Source: CAVVYA01 sp964577835 (GTDB lineage: Bacteria > Pseudomonadota > Alphaproteobacteria > SMXQ01). From it: a DNA stretch of 23,887 nt. A program made the position numbers and the translations under genes. Shown here piece after piece: positions 7,468-15,747 of this stretch. The notes beneath the pieces are model-generated. The model was not told where the DNA came from. It did not search any database and worked only from the letters and a program-made list of their open reading frames with translations. Positions within the stretch are counted from its first letter, which is position 1, and the number at the start of each line of letters is the position of its first letter. The stretch is from assembly GCA_964577835.1 (NCBI GenBank), contig CAZOBN010000044.1, forward strand, positions 1 through 23,887, in the 5' to 3' direction.

Positions 7468-9777
7468 CTACTTCCGTCGGGTTTTGCCCGGCTTGCGCTG
7501 GGTATTCTTGCGCCCGGGCCGGCCCTTGCCCGGTTTCCCGCCAGGGTTGCGCCGCCTCGGGCCGCGCGGTTGTTCGCCGCTCGCGCCGCCGGCATGGCCG
7601 GGCGGCAGGCGCAGGCCGGCGTCCTCATGGTCCATCAGGCGGAACACGAGGCTGCCGGTGATCGGGTCGGCCTCCTTGAGCAGGACGGTCACGGCATCGC
7701 CGAGGGCGTAGGTCAGGCCCGTGTTGCGGCCCCGCAGGGTGTGGCGCAACTCGTCATGGACGAAGTAGTCGGAGCCCAGGCTGCGGATCGGGATCAGGCC
7801 CTGCGCGCCGAGATCGTCGAGCGCCACGAACAGGCCGAAGCGGGTGACGCCGGAGATATGGCCGGGGAAGGTCGCGCCGACCCGGTCCTTGAGGAACAGC
7901 GTGATATAGCGCTCGAGCGCGTCGCGCTCGGCCGCCGCGGCGCGCCGCTCGGTGTTGGAGATATGCTCGCCGACAACGGCAAAGCCTCGGCCCGCTTCCT
8001 TGTCGAGGCCGCCGTCGCCCAACCTGAGGCCTGCGATCAGGGCGCGGTGGACCAGCAGGTCGGAATAGCGCCGGATCGGCGAGGTAAAGTGGGCATAGCG
8101 GCGCAAGGCGAGGCCGAAGTGGCCGAGGTTGTCCGGGCTGTAGATCGCCTGGGCCTGGCTGCGTAGAACGGTTTCATGAACCAGCCGGGCTTCCGGCTTG
8201 TCCGACACCTTGGCCAGCAGGTCGGCGAAATTGCGCGACCGTATGACCTGGCCGCGCGGCAGGCTGAGGCCGAGACTGCCAAGGAATTCGCGCAGCGCTT
8301 CGAGCTTGGCCTCGTCGGGCCGGTCATGCACCCGGTACATGCAGGGGTAGCCGACATTCTCGAGCGTCTCGGCCGCCGCCACATTGGCGGCGATCATGAA
8401 TTCCTCGATCAGCCGGTGGCTGTCCAGGCGCGAGCGCGGCACGATGCGTTCGATCTGCCGCGCCTCGTTCATGAGGACCTTGTATTCGGGCAGTTCGAGA
8501 TCGAGCGTGCCGCGCCGGATACGGGCGCGGGTCAGCGCGGCAAATGCGCCGTAGAGCGGTCCGGTCACCAGGCCCGCCACGGCCGCCGGCAGATCCGACT
8601 TGTCTGTGTCCTTGAGGCGCTGCACCTGCTCGTAGGTCAGACGCGCAGCCGAGCGCATCAAGCCACGCACGAAACGGTGGCGCATCAGATTGCCGTCCTT
8701 GTCGATCCACATGTGGGCCGCGAGCACCGCGCGGTCCTCATGGGGTCGCAGGGAGCACAGGTCGTTCGACAGTTTCTCGGGCAGCATGGGCACGACCCGG
8801 TCGGGCATATAGACCGAGTTGCCGCGCTCGTGGGCGCTCTTATCGAGGGCATCGCCCGGCCGCACATACCAGGCGACGTCGGCGATCGCCACGATCAGGC
8901 GATAACCGCCCTTGTTGTCGTTCGATGTGTCCGCTTCGGCCCAAACGGCGACGTCGAAGTCGCGTGCGTCCTCGCCGTCGATGGTGACCAGCGGAAGGCC
9001 GCGCAGATCGTCGCGGTCGCTGAGCGTCACCGGCTTGGCGCGCGCCGCCTGATCGAGCGCCTCCTGGGGAAACACCGTGGGGATTTCCTTGGCGTGAATG
9101 ACGATGAGGCTGACCGCGCCCGGGTCGTCGAGATGGCCGAGCACTTCGATGATCTCGGCTTCCTGGAGGCCGGCGTTGCGCCGCTCGTGCGGGCGCGCGC
9201 GCACCAGATCGCCGGGCCGCGCGCCGCCGGTCTTGCCGCGTGACACCGCATATTCGGCCTTGGCGCGGCGGTCGGTCGGCTGGATGCGGCCCTGGCCGCG
9301 CACGATGGCGAACACGCCGATCAGTTCGGCCGGGCCGGCTGCGAGCCGGCGGATCACCTGGGCGTCGTAGCCGCCTTCCGGATCGGGCGTCAGCTTCGCC
9401 AGGGCGCGCTCGCCGATGCCGAGCGCCGGCAGCGTGTCGCGCGGCGGCGCCACGTAGATGCGGGGATAGGGTCTGTCGTCCGGCCAGTTCACCGGCTTGG
9501 CCAGCAATTCGCCGTCGGTGTCGCTGCCGACCACCTGGATGATGGCGATCGGCGGGATCTTGCCCGGCGTGCTGAAGCGGCGCCGCGCGCCGCGCTCGAC
9601 GGTTCCTTCGTGCTGCAGTTCCTTGAGCAGATTGCGCAGCACGGTGCGTTTGGCGCCGGTCACGCCGAGCGCGCGCGCCAGTTCGCGTTTGTCGAGAGGG
9701 CCGGGGTGCTCGCGCAGATAGTCGAGGACCGCCTCCTTGGTCAGCGGACGGTCGGCCGGCCCGGGCTTGCGCGCCAT
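7468..9777 (-). CDS. rnr: Ribonuclease R
   Basis: RNase R is a processive 3'-5' exoribonuclease that degrades structured RNA, rRNA fragments and tmRNA-tagged messages in the cytoplasm. The 769 residues show an N-terminal winged helix (about 12-65), cold-shock domains, the RNB catalytic domain (about 255-580), an S1 domain (about 630-712) and a Lys/Arg/Gly-rich tail (717-769). RNB hallmarks include RGNSVYMPDRVVPMLPEKLS and HFTSPIRRYSDLLVHR. The metal-binding aspartate cluster reads DGEDARDFDVAV: Asp267, Asp273 and Asp275 are present, but the position that is normally a fourth Asp is Val276 (codon GTC). That is unusual and may lower activity. The ATG at 9777 lies 5 nt after the topA stop, so translation is probably coupled. 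A much longer frame running back into topA is discarded because the family N-terminus begins here. Confidence 0.96.
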   Translation of the reverse strand: MARKPGPADRPLTKEAVLDYLREHPGPLDKRELARALGVTGAKRTVLRNLLKELQHEGTVERGARRRFSTPGKIPPIAIIQVVGSDTDGELLAKPVNWPDDRPYPRIYVAPPRDTLPALGIGERALAKLTPDPEGGYDAQVIRRLAAGPAELIGVFAIVRGQGRIQPTDRRAKAEYAVSRGKTGGARPGDLVRARPHERRNAGLQEAEIIEVLGHLDDPGAVSLIVIHAKEIPTVFPQEALDQAARAKPVTLSDRDDLRGLPLVTIDGEDARDFDVAVWAEADTSNDNKGGYRLIVAIADVAWYVRPGDALDKSAHERGNSVYMPDRVVPMLPEKLSNDLCSLRPHEDRAVLAAHMWIDKDGNLMRHRFVRGLMRSAARLTYEQVQRLKDTDKSDLPAAVAGLVTGPLYGAFAALTRARIRRGTLDLELPEYKVLMNEARQIERIVPRSRLDSHRLIEEFMIAANVAAAETLENVGYPCMYRVHDRPDEAKLEALREFLGSLGLSLPRGQVIRSRNFADLLAKVSDKPEARLVHETVLRSQAQAIYSPDNLGHFGLALRRYAHFTSPIRRYSDLLVHRALIAGLRLGDGGLDKEAGRGFAVVGEHISNTERRAAAAERDALERYITLFLKDRVGATFPGHISGVTRFGLFVALDDLGAQGLIPIRSLGSDYFVHDELRHTLRGRNTGLTYALGDAVTVLLKEADPITGSLVFRLMDHEDAGLRLPPGHAGGASGEQPRGPRRRNPGGKPGKGRPGRKNTQRKPGKTRRK

Positions 9778-9782
9778 CGCGG

Positions 9783-12485
9783 CTAGCTCGCCGACGGTAC
9801 GGCCGCCGCGGCTTTCTTGATTTTGGGCTTGGCGGCGGTCTTGGCCGGCTTCTTCTTCGCCGGCGCCTTCTTGGCTGCCTTCGGGGCCGCGCCATTCTCC
9901 AGTGCGGCGGCTTCGGCCGGCTCCGCTGCCTTCTTGCCCTTGCCGTTGGCCTTGGCTGGAGACTTGCCGCCTTTCGCGGCCTTGGGTGTCTTGCCGCCCT
10001 TTGCCGCGCGCGTGGCGAGCAGGGCCACCGCATTGTCCAGCGAGATGGTCATCGGATCGCTGTCTTTCGGCAGGGTGGCGTTGGTCTTGCCGTGCTTGAC
10101 GTAGGCGCCGTAACGGCCCTCGTGCACGGTGATCGGCTTGCCGTCTTCCGGATGGGCGCCGATTTCGCGCAGCGCGGCCGTCTTGCCGGCGCCGCGCGCC
10201 GCCTTGCTCTGGATGAGATCGACCGCGCGGTTGAGGCCGATGACCAGGACATCCTCGTCTGCGGGAATCGAGACGTAGGTCTTTTCGTGTTGGACGTAGG
10301 GGCCGAAGCGGCCGATGCCGGCCTTGATCGGCTTGCCGGTCTCCGGATGGGCCCCGACCTCGCGCGGCAGCGATAGCAGCGCCAGCGCCTGGTCGAGGGT
10401 GAGCGCCGCGACATCCATGTTCTTCGGCACCGACACGCGCTTGGGCTTGGCATCCTCGGTCGCTTCGCCGAGCTGGATATAAACGCCCCACGGGCCCTTG
10501 CGCACGGTGACCGGCAGGCTGGTCGCCGGATCGTTGCCGAGATTGAGCGGGCCGTTCGCGAGAGCGGCGGCCGCGCTGCCTTCCTCGGCGCGCTCGATGG
10601 CGAGCCGGCGGGTGAATTTGCACTCCGGATAATTCGAGCAGCCGATGAAGGCGCCGAACTTGCCGAGCTTGAGGCCGAGTCGGCCGGTGCCGCACACCGT
10701 GCACTGGCGCGGGTCCTTGCCGTCCTCGCCGGTCGGGAAGAAGTGCGGCCCGAGCGCTTCGTCGAGCGCATCGATCACCTGGGTGATCGTCAGATCCTTG
10801 GTGCCGGCGACGGCCTTCGAGAAAGCCTGCCAGAAATCGCCAAGCACCTTCTTCCAGTCGATCTTGCCGTCCGAAATCTCGTCGAGCTGGTCTTCGAGCT
10901 GAGCGGTGAAATCGTATTCGACATAGTCGCGGAAGAATTCCGTGAGGAAGGTCGTGACCACGCGGCCGCGGTCCTCGGGGATGAAGCGCTTCTTGTCGAG
11001 CTGGACGTAGTTGCGGTCCTGCAGTACCGAGATGATCGACGCATAGGTGGACGGCCGGCCGATGCCGAGCTCCTCCAACTTCTTGACCAGCGAGGCTTCG
11101 GTGTAGCGCGGCGGCGGCTGGGTGAAATGCTGCTCGGGCAGCACGCTCTCGCGCGCCAGCCGGTCGCCTTCCTTGACCGGCGGCAGGATGCGGCTGTCTT
11201 CGTCGGCGCTCTCCGGCGCGTCGTCGCGATCCTCGTGATAGAGCTTGAGGAAGCCGTCGAAGGTGATGACCGAACCGTTGGCGCGCAGCACGGTGCCGTT
11301 CGCCGCCACATCGACCGCGACCTGATCGAGCACGGCGGACGCCATCTGGCTTGCCATGGTGCGGCGCCAGATCAGTTCGTAAAGCCGCAGTTGATCCTTC
11401 TCGACCTCGCGCGCGACGTCCTTCGGATGGCGCGACAGATCGGTCGGCCGGATGGCTTCGTGGGCTTCCTGCGCGTTCTTGGCATTGCTCTTATATACGC
11501 GCGGCGACTCGGGCAGGTAGGGCGCGCCATAGTCTTTGCCGATCAGGTTGCGCGCCTGGCTCACAGCCTCGTTGGACAGCGCGACACTGTCGGTTCGCAT
11601 ATAGGAGATATGGCCGGCTTCGTAGAGCCGCTGGGCGACCTGCATGGTCTGGCGCGCGCTGAAGCCGAGCTTGCGCGAGGCTTCCTGCTGCACGGTGGAG
11701 GTCGTGAACGGCGGCGAGGGATTGCGCCGCGCCTGCTTGCGCTCGACGGATTTGACGGCGAAGTCGAGGCTGGCGATGCGGTCGGCGGCGCGCTTGGCGG
11801 CGGCTTCGTCGCCGAGCGAGAACTTGTCGAGCTTCTCGCCGTCGAGATGGGTGAGGGAAGCGGTGAAGCGGCCGCCCTCCGGCGTGCGGAATTCGGCCTC
11901 GACGGTCCAGTATTCGCGCGCCTTGAAGATCTCGATTTCGGATTCGCGCTCGCAGATCAGGCGCAACGCCACCGACTGCACGCGGCCCGCCGAGCGCGCG
12001 CCCGGCAGCTTGCGCCACAGAACGGGCGACAGGGTGAAGCCGACGAGATAGTCGAGCGCGCGGCGCGCCAGGTAGGCGTCGATCAGCGGCTTGTCGAGAT
12101 CGCGCGGATGGGCGATGGCCTCGAGCACCGCGTGTTTGGTGATTTCGTGAAACACCACGCGCTTGACCGTTTTGCCCTTGAGCACGCCGCGTTCCTGCAG
12201 CAGCTCGAGCACATGCCACGAGATCGCTTCGCCTTCGCGGTCCGGGTCGGTGGCGAGGTAGAGGTTGTCTGCCGTCTTCATCGCCTTGGCGATTTCCGCC
12301 ACGCGTTGCGCGCCGCGCTCGGCCAACTGCCAACTCATGGCGAAGGATTCTTCCGGACGCACCGAACCGTCCTTGGGAGGCAGATCCCGTACATGGCCGT
12401 AGGACGCCAGGACGGTATAATCCGACCCGAGGTATTTATTGATGGTCTTGGCCTTGGCCGGTGATTCGACGACGACAACGTTCAT
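9783..12485 (-). CDS. topA: DNA topoisomerase I
   Basis: This type IA topoisomerase (900 residues) relaxes negative supercoils by passing DNA through a transient single-strand break. The Toprim domain starts with VVVVESPAKAKTI (Glu7) and has TDPDREGE (Asp80, Asp82, Glu84). The nucleophile is Tyr295 in GHISYMRTDS. One four-cysteine zinc finger lies at about 593-620 (CTVCG, then CSNYPEC), followed by repeated topoisomerase C-terminal modules with GRFGPYVQH and GRYGAYVKH. The final 75 or so residues are a low-complexity Lys/Ala/Pro tail, as in many alphaproteobacterial TopA proteins, probably binding DNA non-specifically. The ATG at 12485 starts the conserved N-terminus. The gene follows dprA by 60 nt and is followed by rnr after 5 nt. 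Confidence 0.98.
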   Translation of the reverse strand: MNVVVVESPAKAKTINKYLGSDYTVLASYGHVRDLPPKDGSVRPEESFAMSWQLAERGAQRVAEIAKAMKTADNLYLATDPDREGEAISWHVLELLQERGVLKGKTVKRVVFHEITKHAVLEAIAHPRDLDKPLIDAYLARRALDYLVGFTLSPVLWRKLPGARSAGRVQSVALRLICERESEIEIFKAREYWTVEAEFRTPEGGRFTASLTHLDGEKLDKFSLGDEAAAKRAADRIASLDFAVKSVERKQARRNPSPPFTTSTVQQEASRKLGFSARQTMQVAQRLYEAGHISYMRTDSVALSNEAVSQARNLIGKDYGAPYLPESPRVYKSNAKNAQEAHEAIRPTDLSRHPKDVAREVEKDQLRLYELIWRRTMASQMASAVLDQVAVDVAANGTVLRANGSVITFDGFLKLYHEDRDDAPESADEDSRILPPVKEGDRLARESVLPEQHFTQPPPRYTEASLVKKLEELGIGRPSTYASIISVLQDRNYVQLDKKRFIPEDRGRVVTTFLTEFFRDYVEYDFTAQLEDQLDEISDGKIDWKKVLGDFWQAFSKAVAGTKDLTITQVIDALDEALGPHFFPTGEDGKDPRQCTVCGTGRLGLKLGKFGAFIGCSNYPECKFTRRLAIERAEEGSAAAALANGPLNLGNDPATSLPVTVRKGPWGVYIQLGEATEDAKPKRVSVPKNMDVAALTLDQALALLSLPREVGAHPETGKPIKAGIGRFGPYVQHEKTYVSIPADEDVLVIGLNRAVDLIQSKAARGAGKTAALREIGAHPEDGKPITVHEGRYGAYVKHGKTNATLPKDSDPMTISLDNAVALLATRAAKGGKTPKAAKGGKSPAKANGKGKKAAEPAEAAALENGAAPKAAKKAPAKKKPAKTAAKPKIKKAAAAVPSAS

Positions 12486-12545
12486 GAGGGGGCGTGTCTA
12501 CACCATTCCCGGGCTCGGGAAAAAGCACGGTTTTGCGATGGTGTT

Positions 12546-13748
12546 CTATAGGCTTGAAATGATTAACGAAATTTGACCGCCCGGATGGCGTTCAACACGG
12601 CCGGCCAGTTCCAACTCTAAAAGGAGAGCCGCCAGCACGGCAGGGGAGAGATGGGCCCGGCGCCCGAGTTCGTCAACTGTAGCTGGAGAATAACTGAGGA
12701 GTTCCAACACCTTGGCCCGATCCACCGCGAGATCTGAAGAATCGGCGTCGGCGCGCTGTGGCACGCTTCCGTCGTCCGATTCTGGCCTGCTGGGCGGTAT
12801 CGCCGCGGCCTGGGGCGGGATGGTTTTCGGCGATGGTGCCACCGCCATCCGCGGGGGCGTGGCGGGTGTCCCGAGCGGCCCCAGGGCCGCCAGGACATCG
12901 TCCACGCCCTCCACCAGCCAGGCGCCGTCCTTGATCAGGCTGTTGCTGCCGCGCGCCCGCGGATCAAGCGGCGAGCCGGGCACGGCCAGCACCTCGCGGC
13001 CCTGCTCGGCCGCCAAGCGGGCGGTGATCAGCGATCCCGAGCGCAGCGCGGCTTCGACCACCACCACGGCGCGCGACAGGCCGGAGATCAGGCGGTTTCG
13101 GTGGGGAAAATGGCGCGCCTGGGGCTGCAGCCCGAGCGGCTGTTCGGCGACGATGGCGCCCTCGGCGGCGATGCGCGCGGTCAGCGCCTCGTTCTCGCGC
13201 GGGTAGACCACGTCGACGCCGCCGGCCACGACGGCCACCGTCCCGGTGTCGATCGCGCCTTCATGGGCCGCGGCGTCGATGCCACGCGCCAAGCCCGAAG
13301 TGATGACGAAGCCTTTGGCGCCGATGTCGCGCGCCAGCATGGCGGCGAAGCGCCGGCCGTTGGTGGAGGCGTTGCGCGTGCCGACCACGGCGATCATGGT
13401 CTGCGCCAGCAGCTCGGCGCGGCCGCGGACGGCGATCAGGGGCGGTGCGTCGGAAATGGCGGCGAGCGGCGCCGGGTAGTCCGCTTCGCCGCGCGCGATC
13501 AGCCGGCCGCCGATCTTGGCGAGTTCGGCGAGCTCCCGTTCGGCGGCCGGGCGGGACGCGATGCGGATCGGTTTGGCGCGTCCGCCGCGCCGGGCCAGTT
13601 CCGGCAGGGCTTCGAGGGCGGCGCGTGCGCTGCCGTAGCGGCCGAGCAGTTGGTGGAAGGTGACGGGGCCGACATTCTCGCTGCGAATGAGCTGAAGCCA
13701 GTCGATCCGTTCAGCGTCGCTGAGGCTGTGACCGGTGGCCATGCTCAT
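12546..13748 (-). CDS. dprA: DNA-processing protein A
   Basis: DprA (Smf) binds incoming single-stranded DNA during transformation and loads RecA; the gene is also widespread in bacteria not known to be competent. The 400 residues show an N-terminal helical domain (about 10-60), the Rossmann-like DprA domain (about 80-290) with VVGTRNAS (121-128), GLARGIDAAAH (152-162) and FPHRNRLISGLS (214-225), a Pro/Ala/Ser-rich linker (about 292-340), and a C-terminal winged helix (about 343-397). Two ATG codons are possible, 13748 and 13742. The first is taken; it lies 8 nt after the plsY stop. All key DprA motifs look intact. It sits in the plsY-dprA-topA order typical of the group. Confidence 0.96.
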   Translation of the reverse strand: MSMATGHSLSDAERIDWLQLIRSENVGPVTFHQLLGRYGSARAALEALPELARRGGRAKPIRIASRPAAERELAELAKIGGRLIARGEADYPAPLAAISDAPPLIAVRGRAELLAQTMIAVVGTRNASTNGRRFAAMLARDIGAKGFVITSGLARGIDAAAHEGAIDTGTVAVVAGGVDVVYPRENEALTARIAAEGAIVAEQPLGLQPQARHFPHRNRLISGLSRAVVVVEAALRSGSLITARLAAEQGREVLAVPGSPLDPRARGSNSLIKDGAWLVEGVDDVLAALGPLGTPATPPRMAVAPSPKTIPPQAAAIPPSRPESDDGSVPQRADADSSDLAVDRAKVLELLSYSPATVDELGRRAHLSPAVLAALLLELELAGRVERHPGGQISLIISSL

Positions 13749-13756
13749 CTACCCGT

Positions 13757-14440
13757 TCATGCCGGCTTGCCGATACGCGGCTCTTCGCCTTTCAACAACC
13801 GGCGAATGTTCTGGTGATGCTTGGCAATGACGAGCAGGGCAACGATGGCAGTCAGCACGACGACCGCGGGGGCCGACCAGAGATACCCATAGAGCGGGGC
13901 GAGCGCCATGGCGACAAGCGCGGCGAGCGACGAGAAGCGCGAAGCCGCCGCGACGAGCAGCCATGTGACCATGCAGGCGACTCCGACAGGCCATGACAGG
14001 GCGGTGAAAACGCCGAGGGCGGTGGCCACACCCTTGCCGCCCTTGAATCGCAACCAGACCGGAAAGATGTGTCCGAGAACCGCGAACAGCCCGGCGATGT
14101 AGGGCCAAGTCGCCATCACCGCGTCCGTCTTCGGCGCACGATAGGCAAAACCGAATTCCTGCTGCGCCCCCTGGCTTACGAACCATAGCGTGAGAAGCAC
14201 TGGGGCGGCGCCTTTCGCACCGTCGAGTAACAGCGTGAGTGCGGCGAGGCCTTTCTTGCCCGTGCGCAGAACATTGGTCGCGCCAATATTGCCGGAGCCG
14301 ATGGCGCGAATGTCGCCGAAGCCGGCGAGCTTGGTGAGCAACAGGCCGAACGGTATCGAGCCGGACAGATATCCCACCAGCCAAGCCGGCAAGGTGAACA
14401 GGACGACGTAAGCAAGGCCGAGGAGAAGGGTTTCGAGCAC
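13757..14440 (-). CDS. plsY: Glycerol-3-phosphate acyltransferase PlsY
   Basis: PlsY is an inner-membrane enzyme that moves the acyl group of acyl-phosphate to glycerol-3-phosphate, making lysophosphatidic acid for phospholipid synthesis. The family's three cytoplasmic motifs are visible: SGSIPFG (26-32) with GSGNIGATNVLR (48-59), then GHIFPVWLRFKGGKG (123-137), and HHQNIRRLLKGEEPRIG (208-224). Hydrophobic segments between them fit the usual multi-span topology. The start is taken as GTG at 14440, giving 227 residues. It begins directly before the first membrane segment and lies 2 nt after the pyrC stop; the frame is open further upstream but only overlaps pyrC. No strong Shine-Dalgarno is seen, so coupling to pyrC is likely. 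Confidence 0.95.
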   Translation of the reverse strand: MLETLLLGLAYVVLFTLPAWLVGYLSGSIPFGLLLTKLAGFGDIRAIGSGNIGATNVLRTGKKGLAALTLLLDGAKGAAPVLLTLWFVSQGAQQEFGFAYRAPKTDAVMATWPYIAGLFAVLGHIFPVWLRFKGGKGVATALGVFTALSWPVGVACMVTWLLVAAASRFSSLAALVAMALAPLYGYLWSAPAVVVLTAIVALLVIAKHHQNIRRLLKGEEPRIGKPA

Positions 14441-14442
14441 GG

Positions 14443-15747
14443 TCAGGCGCCGGCTTCGAATACCGTCCGGCCGCCGACGACCGTGCGAACCGCCATGCCC
14501 TGCACGGGGCGACCGTCGAACGGCGAGTTCTTCGATTTGCTGTGGAAATTCTTCTCGTCGATCTTCCACGGCCGCTCGAGGTCGAACAGCAGCAGATCGG
14601 CGGGGGCGCCCTTGGCGAGGCGCCCGGCCGGCAGGTCGAGGATGGCGGCCGGCGCCAGCGTCATGCGGCGCAGCACGTCGAGCAGGGGCAGGTGGCGGTT
14701 GTGGTGCAGCTCGAGCGCCAGCGGCAGCATGGTCTCGAGACCGATGATGCCGGGCTCCGCGTGGGAGAAGGGCAGGCGTTTGCTTTCCGCATCGTGCGGC
14801 GCATGGTCGGAGGCGATGGCATCGATAGTGCCGTCGGCCAGTCCGCGCACCACCGCCTGGCGGTCGCTTTCGCTGCGCAGCGGCGGCGACAGGCGGGCGA
14901 AGGTGCGGTATTCGCCGATTGCGGTCTCGTTCAGGCCGAAGTAGGGCGGCGCGGTGTCGCAGGTGACGGGCAGCCCGCGCGCCTTGGCATGACGGATGAC
15001 CTCGACGCCTTCGGCGGTCGAGACATGGGCGGCGTGGTAGCGCCCGCCGGTCAGTTCGACGAGGCGCAGGTCGCGCTCGAGCATGATGACCTCGGCCGCC
15101 ACCGGAATGCCGGCCAGTCCGAGCCGGGCCGACAACTCGCCTTCGTGGGCTTCGCCGTCGGCGGCGAGCCGCGGCTCTTCCGGATGCTGCACGATGATGC
15201 GGTTGAAGATCTTGGCATAGGCCAGCGCGCGGCGCATGACGACCGCGTCGGATACGGCTTTGATGCCATCGGTGAAGGCCACCGCGCCGGCTTCGGCAAG
15301 CAGGCCGATCTCGGCCATCTTGTCGCCGGCCGCCCCTTGGGTGACGGTCGCGTAAGTCTTGACGTTGGCCAGTCCGGCTTCGCGGCCGCGCTGCAGCACG
15401 AAGCCGACCAGCGCCGGGTTGTCGATCACCGGATCGGTGTTGGGCAGGCAGACCATGGTGGTGACGCCGCCGGCGACCGCGGCGAGCGCCGCGGTGGCGA
15501 TGGTTTCCTTGTGCTCCTCGCCGGGCTCGCGCGCATGCACGCGCATGTCGATGAGCCCGGGGGCGAGGCAGAGGCCCTTGCAGTCGATGACGGTCGCGTC
15601 GGCCGGCTTGCCGTCGGCGAACAGGCGCGGGCCGACGTCGGCGATGCGGTCGCCCTCGATCAGCAAACTGCCCGTGGCATCGAGGCCGCTCGCCGGATCG
15701 AGCAGCCGGGCGTTCATGAAGGCGGTGCGGGGCATAGGCTGACTCAT
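14443..15747 (-). CDS. pyrC: Dihydroorotase-family protein PyrC (class I, altered metal site)
   Basis: This 434-residue amidohydrolase is of the class I dihydroorotase type, which cyclises carbamoyl-aspartate in pyrimidine synthesis. It overlaps pyrB by 4 nt (ATGA). Family marks include PGLIDM, GGVTTMVCLPNTDPVIDN, AHVSTAEG and IASDHAPHD. Metal ligands present are His71, Asp160, His188, His241 and Asp314. However, the HxH motif reads Arg69-Val-His71, so the first metal-ligand His is missing. The segment that in close relatives reads TAPHYF is TAPPYF, with Pro268. Other alphaproteobacterial PyrC proteins encoded beside pyrB also depart from HxH (RVQ in several, from memory). The protein may therefore be a structural partner of PyrB, like the inactive PyrC' of Pseudomonas, or an atypical enzyme. 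Fold and family are certain; catalytic status is open. Confidence 0.9.
   Translation of the reverse strand: MSQPMPRTAFMNARLLDPASGLDATGSLLIEGDRIADVGPRLFADGKPADATVIDCKGLCLAPGLIDMRVHAREPGEEHKETIATAALAAVAGGVTTMVCLPNTDPVIDNPALVGFVLQRGREAGLANVKTYATVTQGAAGDKMAEIGLLAEAGAVAFTDGIKAVSDAVVMRRALAYAKIFNRIIVQHPEEPRLAADGEAHEGELSARLGLAGIPVAAEVIMLERDLRLVELTGGRYHAAHVSTAEGVEVIRHAKARGLPVTCDTAPPYFGLNETAIGEYRTFARLSPPLRSESDRQAVVRGLADGTIDAIASDHAPHDAESKRLPFSHAEPGIIGLETMLPLALELHHNRHLPLLDVLRRMTLAPAAILDLPAGRLAKGAPADLLLFDLERPWKIDEKNFHSKSKNSPFDGRPVQGMAVRTVVGGRTVFEAGA

Noticed and set aside
9783..10010. Low-complexity Lys/Ala-rich end of topA as a separate gene or repeat element
   Set aside because: It is in frame with topA, and such basic tails are common in alphaproteobacterial TopA.
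9778..10704. N-terminal extension of rnr far into topA
   Set aside because: RNase R begins with a normal winged helix at the ATG at 9777; the extension is out-of-frame topA sequence.
10743..12464. A 573-codon plus-strand frame opposite topA
   Set aside because: It lies wholly inside a fully recognised topA and shows no family resemblance.
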